A DNA stretch of 64,000 bases. It comes from Hymenolepis diminuta (Eukaryota; Platyhelminthes; Cestoda; Cyclophyllidea; Hymenolepididae). The stretch spans positions 3,607,048 through 3,671,047 of the forward strand of contig CAADRB010000010.1 in assembly GCA_900708905.1 (NCBI GenBank), given 5' to 3'. Position 1 is the first letter of the stretch. Each line of letters opens with the position of its first letter. Positions 1 to 13,645 of the stretch are shown piece by piece. Below the pieces are notes generated by a model. That model was not told the origin of the DNA. It made no database searches and was given only the letters and a program-made list of their open reading frames with translations. The position numbers and the translations under genes were made by a program.

Positions 1-50
1 TGGCTCTGCTAGATTACTATCCGAACTCCTAGTTGGTTACGTTATAGCAG
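1..50 (+). repeat. Copy A of a 50-bp dispersed repeat (truncated by window edge)
   Basis: These first 50 bases match positions 8970-9020 with only about two differences (around base 20-22), while the sequence that follows the two copies is unrelated. A more diverged relative is at 24385-24437. Such identity over a short block with unrelated right flanks fits the end of a mobile or dispersed repeat. The left part of this copy is outside the window, so the element's true length is unknown. No terminal inverted repeat or ORF is visible. Confidence 0.7.
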
Positions 51-3000
51 AAAGTTAGATTCACTAAGTTCTAAGTGCACTATTTCCATGGAGAGGAGAT
101 GTTCTAATCCGCACACAATTTTCACTATATATGAGATCAAATCTCTCATCTCCAAGACTTGACGCTTATCATCAGACAACCTAAATCAAATCCAAATGGT
201 AGATTCATCACAGTAGTAGGTGAGCCGTTGTGAATAAAACTGTAATAGAGTATAGATAGAAATAGACAGTCAAATTTTCCCCCTGTTACGCGTTCAGGAC
301 TTGTGTGCTCCCAATTTGGGCATCTAATTGATAGGTAATCTTATAATAAATATCCGTTTAAAATGTGTTTGTGTTCTATGTCACTTCTTTCTACGCTTTT
401 CACTTCGAACACAAGAGAAAAGCGGCCTTTACTGATAGGGCATTTCATTACAAGCTTTTTCTCTGACAGGATATCCATTTCAGTTTAATTAATTAGAAAT
501 GATTTATTAAAATTAAACCTCGTCTCACTTAACTACCATATTCGAAATCTAAGAAAAACAAATGAGATTTAACTCATATGTTCAATTTGAATAATTGCTA
601 AAAGCTCAAATTTATTTTAATTTCACGTTCAAAGAGTTTAAATATCCGAAATATTCTTAAATTAATCTTTAATTTATGTCTTTAAGTGGAAAATGTAAAA
701 CTGTATTGTTTGATCACTTTCTATCAAATGATTTTTATTGACAAGCCGAGAAATCGGACATTTAAATTGCCTATGATGGCTAAACTGCTGCCAAACACTG
801 TTAGATCTGCATTAATAGTTTTCCAAGTTTAGTTGAATTTAGTCCTTTTCATATATAGAAAGCTGTCAGTTAATCTATTCATCAAAACACGATTCAGATA
901 AGGAGATATACTGATTTCAATATCTAACATTTAATGAAGGAAAGGGAAGGCAACTTTTCTATAAGGCTTCAAGTTGATATAAAAAATGAATTGGATAGAG
1001 AGATCAAAGTAAAAGGAAATCGAAAAAAAATATTTGCTATGGATGCGTTTTTTGTGTTTTAATGGCTTTTTGTGACTTTTAATATTTCGGAGCTTACTAT
1101 GGAGCTTAGTTTGAAAGAGATTGAGCAAACAGTTACACAGGATGTCTACTTACATTCATATATGTATTCGAGATTGTGCATTTCAATCTTGACTTTCTGC
1201 GGAAATAAATCGTTTTAAATATTCATTCACTTTTTATCATATTGTGACTTTTTTATCAACTTTTGCTCCATTTATTGCCCTCTTTACGCAGTTGTTTTGA
1301 CGACTTTTCATCCACCATCTTTGAGGACTTAGTCGATTTTCTTCAGCATGATGTGTTTTAATTCTCTGCTATTTCCCTTTTTTCAACCCACTGGTATGAA
1401 TTTTGCTGCCCCCCCCCTCCCTCGGTTTCCTCCAAATTAAATTTATGTTACCGACTTTATCCCATTTCTGTCCTGTGGTAGCTCTGTCTGCACACTTGGA
1501 AAGGTCTGGAGCTTATTAATTGCTTGCCTTCCTACGCTGATGGTTCTAAAGCTATAGTTTTCCTGCTAATATTTATTCGTATTATGTGAAATTTTCTCCG
1601 CTATTATCGAACTCATGTTTTGAAAACACATGATAGTCCAGTGTTTATCGCAAAAATGAAGGATTTGATAGACTTTGTCAGTAAAGAGCTATGACTGCGA
1701 CCTTTTAGCTCCTGGACATATTTTAAAATCATTAAATGTCAAAGAATCTTTCTACTATCTGTTAAGCAATTTTAAAAGATGATTAAATGTTTATTTAAAG
1801 TTCATTTTGTGTTGTTTAGAAAGAAATTTTAAAATGACGTCGTTCACATTAGTTGGAGGGAGCGAAGAAAAATTTTGACCAGTCGTCCAAAATTTTCTAC
1901 TGAATAAATTTAAAATTAGTCAGGCAAAACGAAATGCAAGCAACTAAACTAAACAACTGATTTGCTTGATTATAATACTTGTATTTTCCAAAAAAGATAC
2001 ATACTAATGAAATAGACCGTTGCATTACCAGAAAAGTATTCATTGTTTTGTTTCTACCGTTTATTCGATCATATTTTATGCTACCTAGAAGCTTTTACAT
2101 ATCATCCGCTTCAAAGCAGCAAAATATGATATTTCACTGACAGCAAAACACTTAAACAAAGAAAACAACTGAACAGTCGAATATGAGCTGAAGTAGAAAT
2201 GTAAGTCATAATACCAAAAGAGCCTTATAAAATCTGATATTTTTGCACTTCTTACCTCTCCAAGACTATCCATTGTTTCATGATTCGATATTCCCTTATC
2301 TAACTTTCAGAGATTTTCCTCTATTTCCTGAGTGAATTCATTTTTTTCCGGAGTTCAGGGCTTACTGATCTATTGACTATTCAAGCAAAAGAGGATATAT
2401 TACAAGTCGGTTTGATCGGTCCTGTTAACACGCCTTATATTCCTCCACTTATCTATCTCAATTTCATTCATATTCTCTTACTTCACTTTTCTTGCTTTTC
2501 TGTGCTACAGTTTAAATAAACTTCAGGTTACTCCATTCTTCCTTATAAATCCTAAAATTAAAGTACAGTCTAATTTTATGATACCTCTCTACCTTTTGAC
2601 CACAGAATCCCACCTTTTCAAACCCCTATCATTTATATTTTCCCTGAGGATGGGTCGAAAGGAAATTTTCAGTATTTTGACACAAGGATAGTTTGTATAT
2701 AAGCATATTTAAGTACTATTAAATGCTAAAGAATACCAATTAATCATTCTTACTACTGAATTGAATTGAAAAAAGTTCAAATATCAAGAGATGTTCTTTT
2801 CTAACTAGTTGAACTGATTGGTGTGTAGCCTAATTCAAGAAATCACGCCCATTTCGGTACATCCAAAAGCAACTATGTGACATATGAGGATTTCTAATAC
2901 TATCATTTATTTATCTCTTCAAAATTTTCCACGAAGTTAACAACGGGAGCATAGTTTAGATTTGTCGCTTGGGTTTCCCAACGAAGATTTTCTACCAATT

Positions 3001-6000
3001 TTTGTCCGAATGAGTTTTTTGATCTCGGTAGATTAGCATTTATATGTTTTTAACGATTTTTAATTTGATTCGTTGATACTTACTCTAGATTTCTCCACTG
3101 AGTTTCACATTCACTGTTTGGAGGATTAAAATCCTAAAAATTAAAGAATGAAAATGAATTTAATTACTTTAAAATAGGCAAATATGGCGCACTTTTATGG
3201 TATCAATATTCTATGAACGTGCGATCTTTATATCAAAAGTGACGAAAGCTTATAACCTAAATAAATGCAAGGTTAAAATTATTTATCTTTTATTACTATC
3301 TTCCATAGCGAAACAGGAAAATTCCCATTTTTAATCACGAATGATACCAGGAGTACAATAAAAGTCGACAAATATAGTGCTGGAAGCAATTTCGAAATCG
3401 AGTGACATTTTAATTGAATTAAATATACTAAAGTTTGATTTTTCGACGCAAGAGTTCTACTAATTTTAAGTAAACGCCTTTATGAATTACTCAAGTATTG
3501 CCATATGGGATTATGCTTAACATCTCATCCAACTGAACTTTTATTAAGTCCATTTGAACAAAAAATGATCATTTAATGTTCCTATAACAAATACAAATTG
3601 GGCACAAAGATGCATAGATTTAAGTGTTATGGTTATCGAATGGGGTGAAATATGAAATATATCTTGGACCTTGAATTCCACTTTGCTGCTCCTTGTCCTT
3701 AACATCTTCAGAACAAGTGAAATTCTTTTTTTTGGAGAATATTTTTCAAGACAACTAGAGATCATTGTGCTGATTTTCATGGACGGAGATTTAAATTACA
3801 TTGTAGCTTTCTGATCCCATATTTTGCGATTCAACTCTAATACCAAAAAGAGCAAACATTTGAATTGATCGAATTTAAAGAATGAGTAGCTGTCTACTCT
3901 CATCTCCATTTTGGTACAGCTTATATCTACAGCTTTATCACCGAATTCCATTTTTAATTAATAGGAATTTTTCCAGGAGACTAAGTTAATAATTCATTTA
4001 TTAATCCATTTTATACATTCATATCTCTCTGCAAAGAAACTTTTGATTTTATGTAGATAGAATATGTTTCAACCACGTCTCAGATTAGATTTTAATTAAT
4101 TATGCCACTTATTGATATTTACTGCCTATTCAAGCGGTAACTTTAACACCTTGATTATAGTTAAATTTCTTGAACAGAATTATTTAGACGCAAACATCTG
4201 TGTGTATTTCATCAATAATTTGTTACCTATTAGCAGCTTCTGCCTTGATTTTAAACACCCAAACCTTAGGAAGAAAACTAATAATAGGAGGGGTAAATGA
4301 AGGTATTATGATGGATGAGGTTGTTATCTGAACAGAAAGTCCGTTTAGCGTCTTCTGATATAAGTCGAACTGAGGTGCTGAGACATAGCAAAATCAGTTT
4401 GATTGCCAGTAGAACCAGTAAACTTTCCCAATAGACAGTCTTCCTATTCCAAATTTAATATGGATTAATGAATTGTGGCTACCTTTTAGCCACCTGTCAG
4501 CGCTCTAGAGGGAGGGGGGAGTACTGCTGAGTGTACAACGCTGCCAAGGCTGACCAAAGGGATCTCGCACACTATAACATTCTGGAAAGTGTGCATGTGT
4601 TACCGATCGTGTACAGAGCTAGCACAGAAGTGCGTGCAGAGGTCTCTGAGCCAATCAACGATTAGAAATCGTGCGGCATAGCGTTAATTGTACTCAAAAT
4701 TACAGGCTTTTTCAGTGAAACCCCCTCATCATGCCTCCTACGTTCTCACTACTTTGAACTTAGCCCAGCTAATTTTGTGAGCAATTTATGCTAGAGGACT
4801 CTGATAGAGACTGGTTGTACTTGTCTGCAGCTAGTTGGACTTGGATTATTAGGCTTCGGTCTAGGGGTTATTTGTGTAGTATCCACTACAGTATAAATTG
4901 AGAGGGTAACTGCTAGGTAACTCTTTATTTTCGAAATTCTAACTTAAGCTTTTATTTTTAATTCAAGTAATGTACTTATATTTGTAATTTTTAACTTTTA
5001 CGGTCATTTTTATGAAGGTAGTATACATTGTACTAATCGGAAAAACGGATGCATATCTATGCGGATATAATTTGGACAAGGAAATGGGATATTTTATCTA
5101 TGTGATCCGAGATTTTTACCTTTTCGCTACTCAGCTTAGAAAAATATGGGCGGCTTCCTCAAAAGGTATTTGGAAGAGGCTCGAATTGATTTTAACGCCA
5201 AAACGGCAGATAACATTTCGTGGCGTTTTAATCGCATCGAAAAACTGGCCATTTTATTAGTCTATCAAACTCCTGCATACAATAAAATAATGTTCACCTC
5301 AAAGATAATTCTTATTTGCCTGATTCTTTATTTCACACCTTTTTATTCCCACTTCTTGTAACTCCCCTTTATTCGATTGAATTTATTTACAATACGGTTG
5401 TATATGACATATAGTATAGGTCAATCTGTCAAGTGCGATACCTATGTCCTATTTTGACATTATGGTTTTTGTTGGATTGTATTTATAATTAGTGAAATTA
5501 CTCAGGGGATCTAAGAATCGGCTAACTATGTGATGAGAACAGATCATAACACTAATCTGTCGGCATTTCTTCAAAGAATCAGTGGCCTTCAGTTTCGCAT
5601 GACAGTTCATGAGAGTCTTTATATCTTTCTGGGCATATACTGCTATAATGCTCCCTCGCCCAAACAACTGGTTTCCAAAATCCATCGTTTTTCAAAATCT
5701 TGGCTATCATCTCTGTACTCTCAGGTCATCTCAGTTTCATAAGAATAACATTGATGAAATTTGAAATTTAATGCCTAATATCTCTTTCAATTCACAAATA
5801 TGATTTTTACATTGGTAAAATAAAGTGCACTAAATGTTATATTCGAAATTTCAAAATTTCAAGTAAGATTATATTTACTCTATTCATAACTTTTGTCCGA
5901 TTCATTTAATTCTGGTCATGCAGCCGTGTTAGAAAACCTATTCGAACATTTTTATTGCACTTGAGAAAACTTGCAATCTTCATCTTTTATGCACCGGATT

Positions 6001-7141
6001 GTCGATCATTATATTCCCACAATCATACCTGGATTTGTAAGACCATGGCTGCAACTATTGGCCAGTCATTTATCGCATATTCAAACCCATATAAGTAAAT
6101 TAATTTTTTGAATAAAAGCCGTCGCCTGAGCTATAAATCTTCTCTTTTCCTCTTCTTTGAGTCTGGGAAGCTGTCGCTTTAATAAGGGGCAAGTGAAAGT
6201 TATAAAAGCAGTATTTTTTTACTATTCGGGAGCAGGTAACTGACACATAAAATTTTCAACAGTTTGGCTGGCTATTCAGTCTTTTAGAAGATTATGATTG
6301 ATTTTTATCCTCATGTGCCTCCTCAAGGTTTATTCAAGCTACTTCAAATAATACCCATCGAAGATATGAAGACGTGAAAGAATAGACAAAATGCGTATTC
6401 TTAATTCGTAAGTCCTAATCGTTCAAGGATAGTTCAGATACTCAAGTGGCTCGCCCAATCAGATCTTTTAGTGGAAGAGAGGCATTAAGGAAAATTTGTG
6501 GTTATATTAATAGAGCATGAGCAAGGGAGGTGGAAAAGTACGTACATAAATAACTTAAGCAAATTTGTCAAAGGAATTACTAGCGGAATTTTAGGGGAAA
6601 AAATTAAATTCCCATTATATTTATATATCAGTGTAAAAGCTGATTGCCTTAAATTGATATAATGGGGCGGCTAGAAGTATAAATACAATTAGAAGGTTAA
6701 TATAAATATTTGTTATACTTGTTCCGTTTGAATAGTAATATTAAAATCTAATAATTTTCATCTGAAATTCTGCTACCCATGTCAACAAAAAAATTAACTA
6801 CAAATTATTTCAATGATAATGAGTGAAAAACCTTATATTACCAGTTATCGTTCTAGGCCATTCACTTTGTCGTTTTCTGCAGATTTAGCATTTACATTTT
6901 CCTGTTGGTTCTTGTTTTGGGTGTTTTGTTCACTATTGTCGGTATTTTTTTTTGAGAAATAAACAGTAAGTCATACGTTTCGTATTTATTCTTTTTCGAT
7001 GCCTCGCGAGTTGTCTCTAAATAATACTTGGTATTATGTCATCTAACTCCCACAGTTTAACTCGACCTTAAATACTTTGGTTGTAATTATTCATCCCAAA
7101 TATAACCGTTTTACTATAGATATTTCAGTTCTTTGTTCCGC
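51..7141. other. Intergenic DNA, no gene recognised
   Basis: About 7 kb of AT-rich sequence. Several open frames of 60-80 codons occur on both strands (for example near 3544-3780, 5012-5260 and 5530-5742), but none has convincing composition, splice sites or family resemblance, and frames of that length are expected by chance here. A C-rich run lies near 1411-1425. No RNA gene was recognised. At 7108-7128 there is a good 3' splice-site-like tract just before the PSMD10 start codon. Confidence 0.6.
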
Positions 7142-10100
7142 ATGTCCGATCTTGAAGTTTGTAATCTCGCTCATGATGGAAAAGTTACAGAGTTATTTAA
7201 CAGCATAAATGCCGATCCAAAGTTGACAACGTTGAAGGACAGCGTATGCGCATAATTTTTAACTAATTTTCAATAATTTTGCTAGCCCTTTTTTCCCTAA
7301 ACATTCTTAAAAAATTATTGATTTTAGTCTGGTCGAATGATTTTACACTGGGCTGCTTGTGGTGGCCATGTTGAATTGGTGAAACGCCTCATTCAAGGAG
7401 GATGTAGCCCTGATGAACCAGATTCAGTGAGTCCTTTTCGGTTAATGTTGATCCACTTCATGCCCATTCTGCTATTTTCCATTTTTCGTATAGTCTGAAT
7501 GGACTCCCTTAATGATTGCAGTATCCGCTGGTCGAGAAGATGTAGTGGATTATCTTCTGGATTCAGGTCTTTCAGTTAACGTCAATACTGTCAATTCAAC
7601 TGGCCAAAACTGCCTACATTATGCGGCATCTCGAAATCGTATTTCAGTAAGTTCTACTATTTTAGTGACCAGTTTATCTTGAGTTGTTTTCAACTTCTTT
7701 CTTAGACTTAAGGAACCGATTGAAGAGCACAGTACTTCACTTCCTATCGGGGCTAATAACAACCTCAGATTACAACCATCTTGTGTGTTGTCTTCTGACG
7801 TTTCCCAGCTGTCTTTTATTAATGTAGCCTATCCACCTATCTCAGAATATCTCCTTGCATTGTTTTAATTTTCACAGGAGTAGCGTTCGTCCAATTTGTC
7901 TGTTTTAGACTTTAATCCATTTCTACTTCATCTTTTAATGTTTATATTAAATAGGGGCATTTGATTTTTTTCTTACTCTGTATAAGTATGCCCCTATCTA
8001 CTATTAAGAGGAGGAGATCCTTCTCTCGGAGAGCTTCAATCTTAGTACTCTTTTGAAACATGCTTATATTATTTCCTTTAAAGGAATATCTCTGTACACT
8101 CTAATTATCAGTTGATAATCATTTATCGGTTGCCTAACATCAAACAAAAAAACTGAAATTGTCAACTCCCTTACCATACATCAATAAAATCGGTTAGTTA
8201 GATGTGCACGTTGTTCTACTGTTGGTTTCCATATATATCCCACTTACCCTTCTTTACATCACAATTCTAGCCTTCAAAAATGTAAAATTCTTGGTATCTG
8301 AGTAATTTAACTACTAATCATCGACACTTTCAACTACTTATTTTTACTCAAAAACGTGTATTTTTCCTCTGGTGTTAGATAGCTAGACGACTACTCCTAG
8401 CGGGAATTCAGGCAGATCTCCGAGATTGGGGTGGCAACACACCGCTTCATAGAGCGGTAACGAGGGGTCATGTGGAGATGTGCAAAATACTCCTGGCTGG
8501 AGATGCACTTGAGGGTGCGTCCAATAACAGAAAAATCGATAAGTGTTCTCCCAATACTCCTAACGATGCCGGACAAACACCCTTGTAAGGTGGCTACTTT
8601 AATTTCGATTTTTCTCGTTTCTAACTGACCTTTTAATGTCCTGTTGCTGCTTGTTTGATCTAGACATAATGCTTGTGAAGAAGGGTCTGGTGAAATTGTG
8701 CGAATTCTACTTGCTGCTGGTGGAGATTTATCTATAAAAGACAGAGTGAGTGTGTAATTTTTATTCAGTAGTAATTGTACGTATTAGCCCTCAAGTCTAG
8801 ATTTTAATGAGAAAAGCTTCTACCAGTCTTTCTGCTATTTTTAGTGTTCAGTTAAGATTGCTACTAAAGCTTGTTCTGCATCACTCGTCTACGAAGTTGT
8901 GCTTGATCTTTTTTATGTCAGTATTAGCTTCTGTGTTAAGTTGCTATATTACCGAGTTTTCTAGATTGTTGGCTCTGCTAGATTACTACCAGAACTCCTA
9001 GTTGGTTACGTTATAGCAGTCAGGGAGAGTAATTTAGAGTCCATCTTCTAGGACTAATGCTAATCTATTCGTTGTCGATATCAAATTCGAATGTGTTTTC
9101 TTAAAACTTTAGTTTATCAGTAGTATTTATGCTTGATACCTCCGGTGATTCAATTTCGATACTCGTCGGTAAAAATTTATTGATCGAATTGCTTGATCTT
9201 AGATTTTTACAGAAGGGTGTGCGTCGGTGGCCTATTAGTTAATTTACTCGTCAGAGTTGAACATAATGGCTGATCATACGGGTTTAATCTGGCTAATGAA
9301 GAGGGTGGCAAAATTCGGCTTTGTCACCATGAAGACTCCATAATGCTACCTTTCTGTCCAAGATGAGTGTTGAAATCGCTCTCTTAAATGAGCTAGGAGA
9401 TACGTGGATATGACACTCTTTGAACTGTGCATCCTTGCCAGATTGTTATATAAGGCATCAATAAGGATGTTGAGGTTATTGCTGCTAAGAGATTTGAAAA
9501 GGAGTGTCTTATTAGAGTTGAGTTGGTTTTGATCGAAGTTACTTGTTACCAATAGCTGTCACAATAAAGTCATTTCTAACAAAGAATAAAATTTGCTTTC
9601 CAATAGTTTTATAAAATTCGATTCTTTTTAAAATTGTCTTAAGACGTTCATTTCGTAAAATGGGTTTTTTTACTTATGTGTGCGGATGAGTAACTGCTAT
9701 GCTATTGGTGCCAAATGTCATTGCTGTTCTGAATGAAATTATCTATCAATATTTGTAGGTTGTTATTGCCTCTGGGGTGCATGCTTTCTATCCCTTCAAT
9801 TCCTGTTTTACAAATTCGTTGCTCAATTATTGCAATGATGCATGTGTTTGAAGAATTACGATCCCATTACTTCTACCTTTAGAAATCATTAGCCATTTTG
9901 CACGAAAAAATTAAACTTTTGAAACTGAAATCCACTGGTTACTCTCTTCAAAGTCTCAAAACTATCAAAAATATATTACAAAGTCTAATCGATAGTACGT
10001 GCTTTGGCTTGATAAGTGCTCTTCTACTGTTCATCGTTAATTATGTTCCTTAATCACTTTTTATATTCTAGGAGGGCAAAACTCCTGCCGACTTAGCACC

Positions 10101-10152
10101 CGACAACCTTCGAGTATCTATGCATAAAGACCTCAAACTGCGACCGTCCTAG
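7142..10152 (+). CDS. PSMD10: 26S proteasome non-ATPase regulatory subunit 10 (gankyrin), ankyrin-repeat assembly chaperone
   Basis: Six exons: 7142-7243, 7328-7426, 7494-7646, 8379-8584, 8664-8745, 10072-10152; all junctions are GT-AG with matching phase and give 240 aa (human protein 226 aa). The family protein (yeast Nas6, human p28/gankyrin) binds the Rpt3 ATPase during assembly of the 19S regulatory particle in the cytosol and nucleus. The N-terminus EVCNLAHDGKVTEL parallels the human NLMVCNLAYSGKLEEL. Ankyrin repeats follow: ILHWAACGGHVELVKRLI, TPLMIAVSAGREDVVDYLL, CLHYAASRNRISIARRLLL, TPLHRAVTRGHVEMCKILL and, after the oddity below, TPLHNACEEGSGEIVRILL. A stretch of about 20 residues rich in N, K, D and P (around residues 167-187) separates the last two repeats and makes the protein longer than usual. 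Introns are 84, 67, 732, 79 and 1326 nt; the last carries repeats. A 3' splice-like tract ends 13 nt upstream of the ATG, suggesting a 5'UTR intron or trans-splicing. Confidence 0.9.
8970..9020 (+). repeat. Copy B of the 50-bp dispersed repeat, in the last PSMD10 intron
   Basis: About 96% identical to positions 1-50. It lies in the 1326-nt intron between PSMD10 exons 5 and 6. Sequence after position 9020 does not match the sequence after position 50, so the right boundary is sharp; the left boundary cannot be judged because copy A starts at the window edge. Confidence 0.7.
9230..9390 (+). repeat. SINE-like element, 3' part only
   Basis: The stretch with 'tttgtcaccatgaagactcc' and, a little further on, 'aagatgagtgttgaaat' followed by 'ctcttaaatgagctaggag' matches the 3' half of the copies at 10865, 21620, 33258, 33436 and 40005. 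The tRNA-like 5' head is missing or too diverged to see. It lies inside the last PSMD10 intron. Confidence 0.5.
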
Positions 10153-13100
10153 TCTATTTTTTCATCCACATTTGCTCAATATAAGTGTCTTTATATATAA
10201 CTTGGGATATTTCGTAGCTGTTAAACGTCAGAAAGGACATTATTATCCAGAGATTAGAAGTCAAGGGTTGAATAGATAAATCTGTTAAGCTATCGTCCTC
10301 CGAACTTCACCACGAACAAGGTAAAAGGAATATTCATATTTGAACTAGTTATGGTAGAACTTGTAATAGGTAGGAGAGAAATATTAAGTCAATATGAAAG
10401 GTTTGACGGCAGGAACCGCTCGATAAGCGTTCTAAGAAAATGAATAAGAGAATTGTAATAAGATTATTATAGGATATCCTCATTTTCTTCTTTTCATTCC
10501 TGAAGTATTTACTGAGGTGTGAAAGTGAAAAGTTAATTTCTGATCACTCCTATCGGAGAGTAGGTTTTGGCTAGGCTATCACTCTTCTAGCCTTTAATCG
10601 TTATTCACCTCTAAAAATCCGAAGAGCTGGTTTTCAGATGATGATACGAGATATGCTTTTTAGGTTAAGGTATGCATTCTCCTAATTCATTCTAGTGGAT
10701 GCGTATATGACAGAAATTACTCAAGACAGTGGCCATCAATATCATTAGAATTGAAAGTATCTCTGTGGTGATCAGTCTATGTGCTGTCTGTCATTAATTT
10801 ATGGCGGAAGGGATTGCAGTGTAGGGAAAATCAATGCAGGATAAAAATGACAAGCTATGTTTACCGGTGGCGCCGTGGTCAGCATCACCGTCTACTAAAT
10901 CAGAGATCACAGGCTCTATGCACATTAAGTGAGCGAATGGCCAACCGCACGGCTTAAGTCTGACCAATATGAAAGGTGACAGTTTGAGTTTTCCTACAAG
11001 AGGGGCTCCACGGTGATATTCTTCTACCTAAGATGGGGGTTGAAAGCGCTTACCTAAACGGACTTGGGAGTTAAATAGCTGATCCGAAGCTCTTCACAAC
11101 TGTACAAACTTATAAATTATAAGATGGAAATGAGACTAAATTGATAACATAACATTTGTATTGAGTAAGAATAGAAGGAAGGCAGCAACCTCGTAACGAG
11201 TATATTGAATGTGTGATTCAGTAGGAAAGCAGAGCTTAAAATCCAGATTATAGATAAGAAGAAGGGAGCTTGAGGGATGAGTAATAAGCAGGACGAAGTG
11301 AGAGGTAGAAAGCTAATGGGAATCGATTAAGAAAATTATGATGACAGATATTATAAATGAAGAGCAGAGCCACATAAAATTACCGTTTGTTCCCATTTTT
11401 ATATAAAGAGTGAGAGATTACAGATTTCTCATTTTCGGATGGCTCTATCGTCAATCTTGACCGCCTTATCTTCCCTGATTTAGCAACAGGGATTCACATT
11501 GCTATATATACCGAACAAGGTAACGTAGTCGTTGATTTCTAAGTCTGTGATGAGTTCATATTTCTTAACACGGCAGTACATCTACAAATATGAATACTAA
11601 CACCAAACGGACAGGTTCGAAAGCATATCCGTCAGACCATTTCAATATGCATAGTCACTCCAGACTATGCATACCAAATTTTACGGCTTACAATGTCGCA
11701 CTACAGATCACAACAAATAAATATCACAGACTGACTGTAAACTTGATGATGTATTTAGAAATAAACGCGCTTAAGTAACCCTACTATTCGAAGGTAATGG
11801 ACTATTTTTACGGAAATAACAAATCATACCAATTACTTTTATTTCATAATTTCACATTTTTAAAGAAAACACATGGTGAAATTTAAAACCTCAATAGTAA
11901 TAAGTTGGGAAGTGTACATCAGCTAAAATAATATTCAATACAACATTTTGTTTATTCCAAGTTTTTCGCATACGAAGTTTATAAAGTGGCAAGGTACCCA
12001 TAGAGTACATAAACGTTAACAATTGGTAGGAACTATCTTTATTTCATAGTAATTATTAAAATTAACTAGGGAATGGATACAGAAATCACGGATAGATTTG
12101 AGGGGGAATCATTTAGTTTTCGAGGAGATTGCTAAAACCATCTCATTTTAAATTTTATCAAAACGTATGTGTAATTTGTGTCCCTGTTCGTCGTATAACC
12201 CAGAAATTGAACCATCTCCCCATAAGCGAAAAGTTCCCTTGTATACTGGATTGAAGTTCTGTGGTCTGTCGTATTTTTCACAAGTACTCTCAGTTCTATC
12301 GCGGTTATGTATGACTCGCGAGCAGAAGAGTGGTAAATAGGGCCAATATAATTTATATTAAATGTAAGAAAACACTCATTTACTCCTTTAGCATCAAGAA
12401 ACCTTATTCTTTGCTTTTTGTCGGTTATGTTGATATCATGTATTCACATATCATCGGAAAGGGACTGCTTGTGAAATCAATTTTTCTCTTCCGATCGATA
12501 CATCAATAAGAATCAAGTTTTGGCTCATTAACTGAGCATTCAGAATTAAGTTTGAAAGGAAGCTCTTTATTTCGACACATGACAGTTAAAGAAACTGATG
12601 ACGCACCGGAAGATCCTAGTAATTCCTTCATTTCCACGAAACTGACTATCTAATAGTCATCTAGATAACCTACAAAATGTATGCTTTGAATAGATTTGCA
12701 CGAATGACTGCATATTCATGAATCACTTATAAATAATGAAAACACCGTTACCATTTTATGTAGAAGGGTAAAAGATCCTATATTATGGAATTTCTTAAAA
12801 TTTCAAATATGAAATAATCTACCTATTATAGCCAAAATGATTTTCTTAAGAAACAATCACTTGAGTTTTGAATAAACCAAAGTGAAACTAAGAATATTTG
12901 TACAGGCGAGATGATAAAATTTAAAGCCAGGTTAAAATGTTTTACCAGTTACAATTAAGCCAATACATGGTACCTAAAAGGCTGTGTGCGACACTTTTTA
13001 AGCACCTTGATAAATATAATAGATGTGAAAATCTTAAGTAAAGTTACACAGTCATTTATCCGAATGATGTAAGGACTGTAGCAAACAGCCTATAAATTAT

Positions 13101-13645
13101 TGATAACAAATAAAAAGTTAAATTAACAATGATGTTGTTATGATTGAAGTGTGCTGATTATATGCTTTGAGAACTCACTTTTTTCCAGTATCTTTAGCAT
13201 TTATTTTGTTTGCTCAAATTTGCTTTAAAATCCTTAAATTATTTAGTAGTTAACAGAAAATCATTTAGGAACGGCGTGCTTCTAGTCTACTAAATCCGTA
13301 CACAAAATAATAAGAAACTGTATATAATTCATTCATTATAGAAATATAAGTGATTGGAAATGTAAATGGATCAAAAGCAAATTTATTTAGATGTAGCAAA
13401 CTGACAGTGCTTCTTTTGATAATATAGGTTGTGATCGTATTACCTAAAATTAACACAATAAACTATTGGTAAGTACCGTACCGATAGAGTAAAAATAAAT
13501 TATTTCAAAAACTGATACATAATTAAATAAATCAAAACTAATTCCAATAAAATTTTCATAATACAGAACACTTAACAACCAAAACGCTTTTTAGCCAATC
13601 ACTATTAAGTGCCAATAGCGTAAGAAATTTGCATACTGACCAAGC
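10153..13645. other. PSMD10-CCT3 intergenic DNA
   Basis: About 3.5 kb between the PSMD10 stop and the CCT3 start, both on the plus strand. It holds one SINE-like copy (10865-11070). No further exon, RNA gene or ORF with coding character was seen. No canonical AATAAA was seen close behind the PSMD10 stop codon. Confidence 0.6.
10865..11070 (+). repeat. SINE-like element with tRNA-like head
   Basis: The copy starts with TGGCGCCGTGGTC, close to a pol III A box, followed about 35 nt later by a B-box-like 'agatcacaggctctatgcac'. The body includes 'gcgaatggccaaccgcac', 'tctgaccaatatgaaaggtg' and 'taagatgggggttgaaagcg'. The same order of blocks recurs at 21620, 33258, 33436 and 40005, and in reverse orientation at 26281 and 58012 (head part). 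tRNA-derived SINE is the best reading. Boundaries are approximate and no target-site duplication was established. Confidence 0.6.

Noticed and set aside
5012..5742. Cluster of 70-82-codon frames on both strands
   Set aside because: Overlapping frames in several phases, no splice structure and no recognisable motif; expected by chance in a window of this size.
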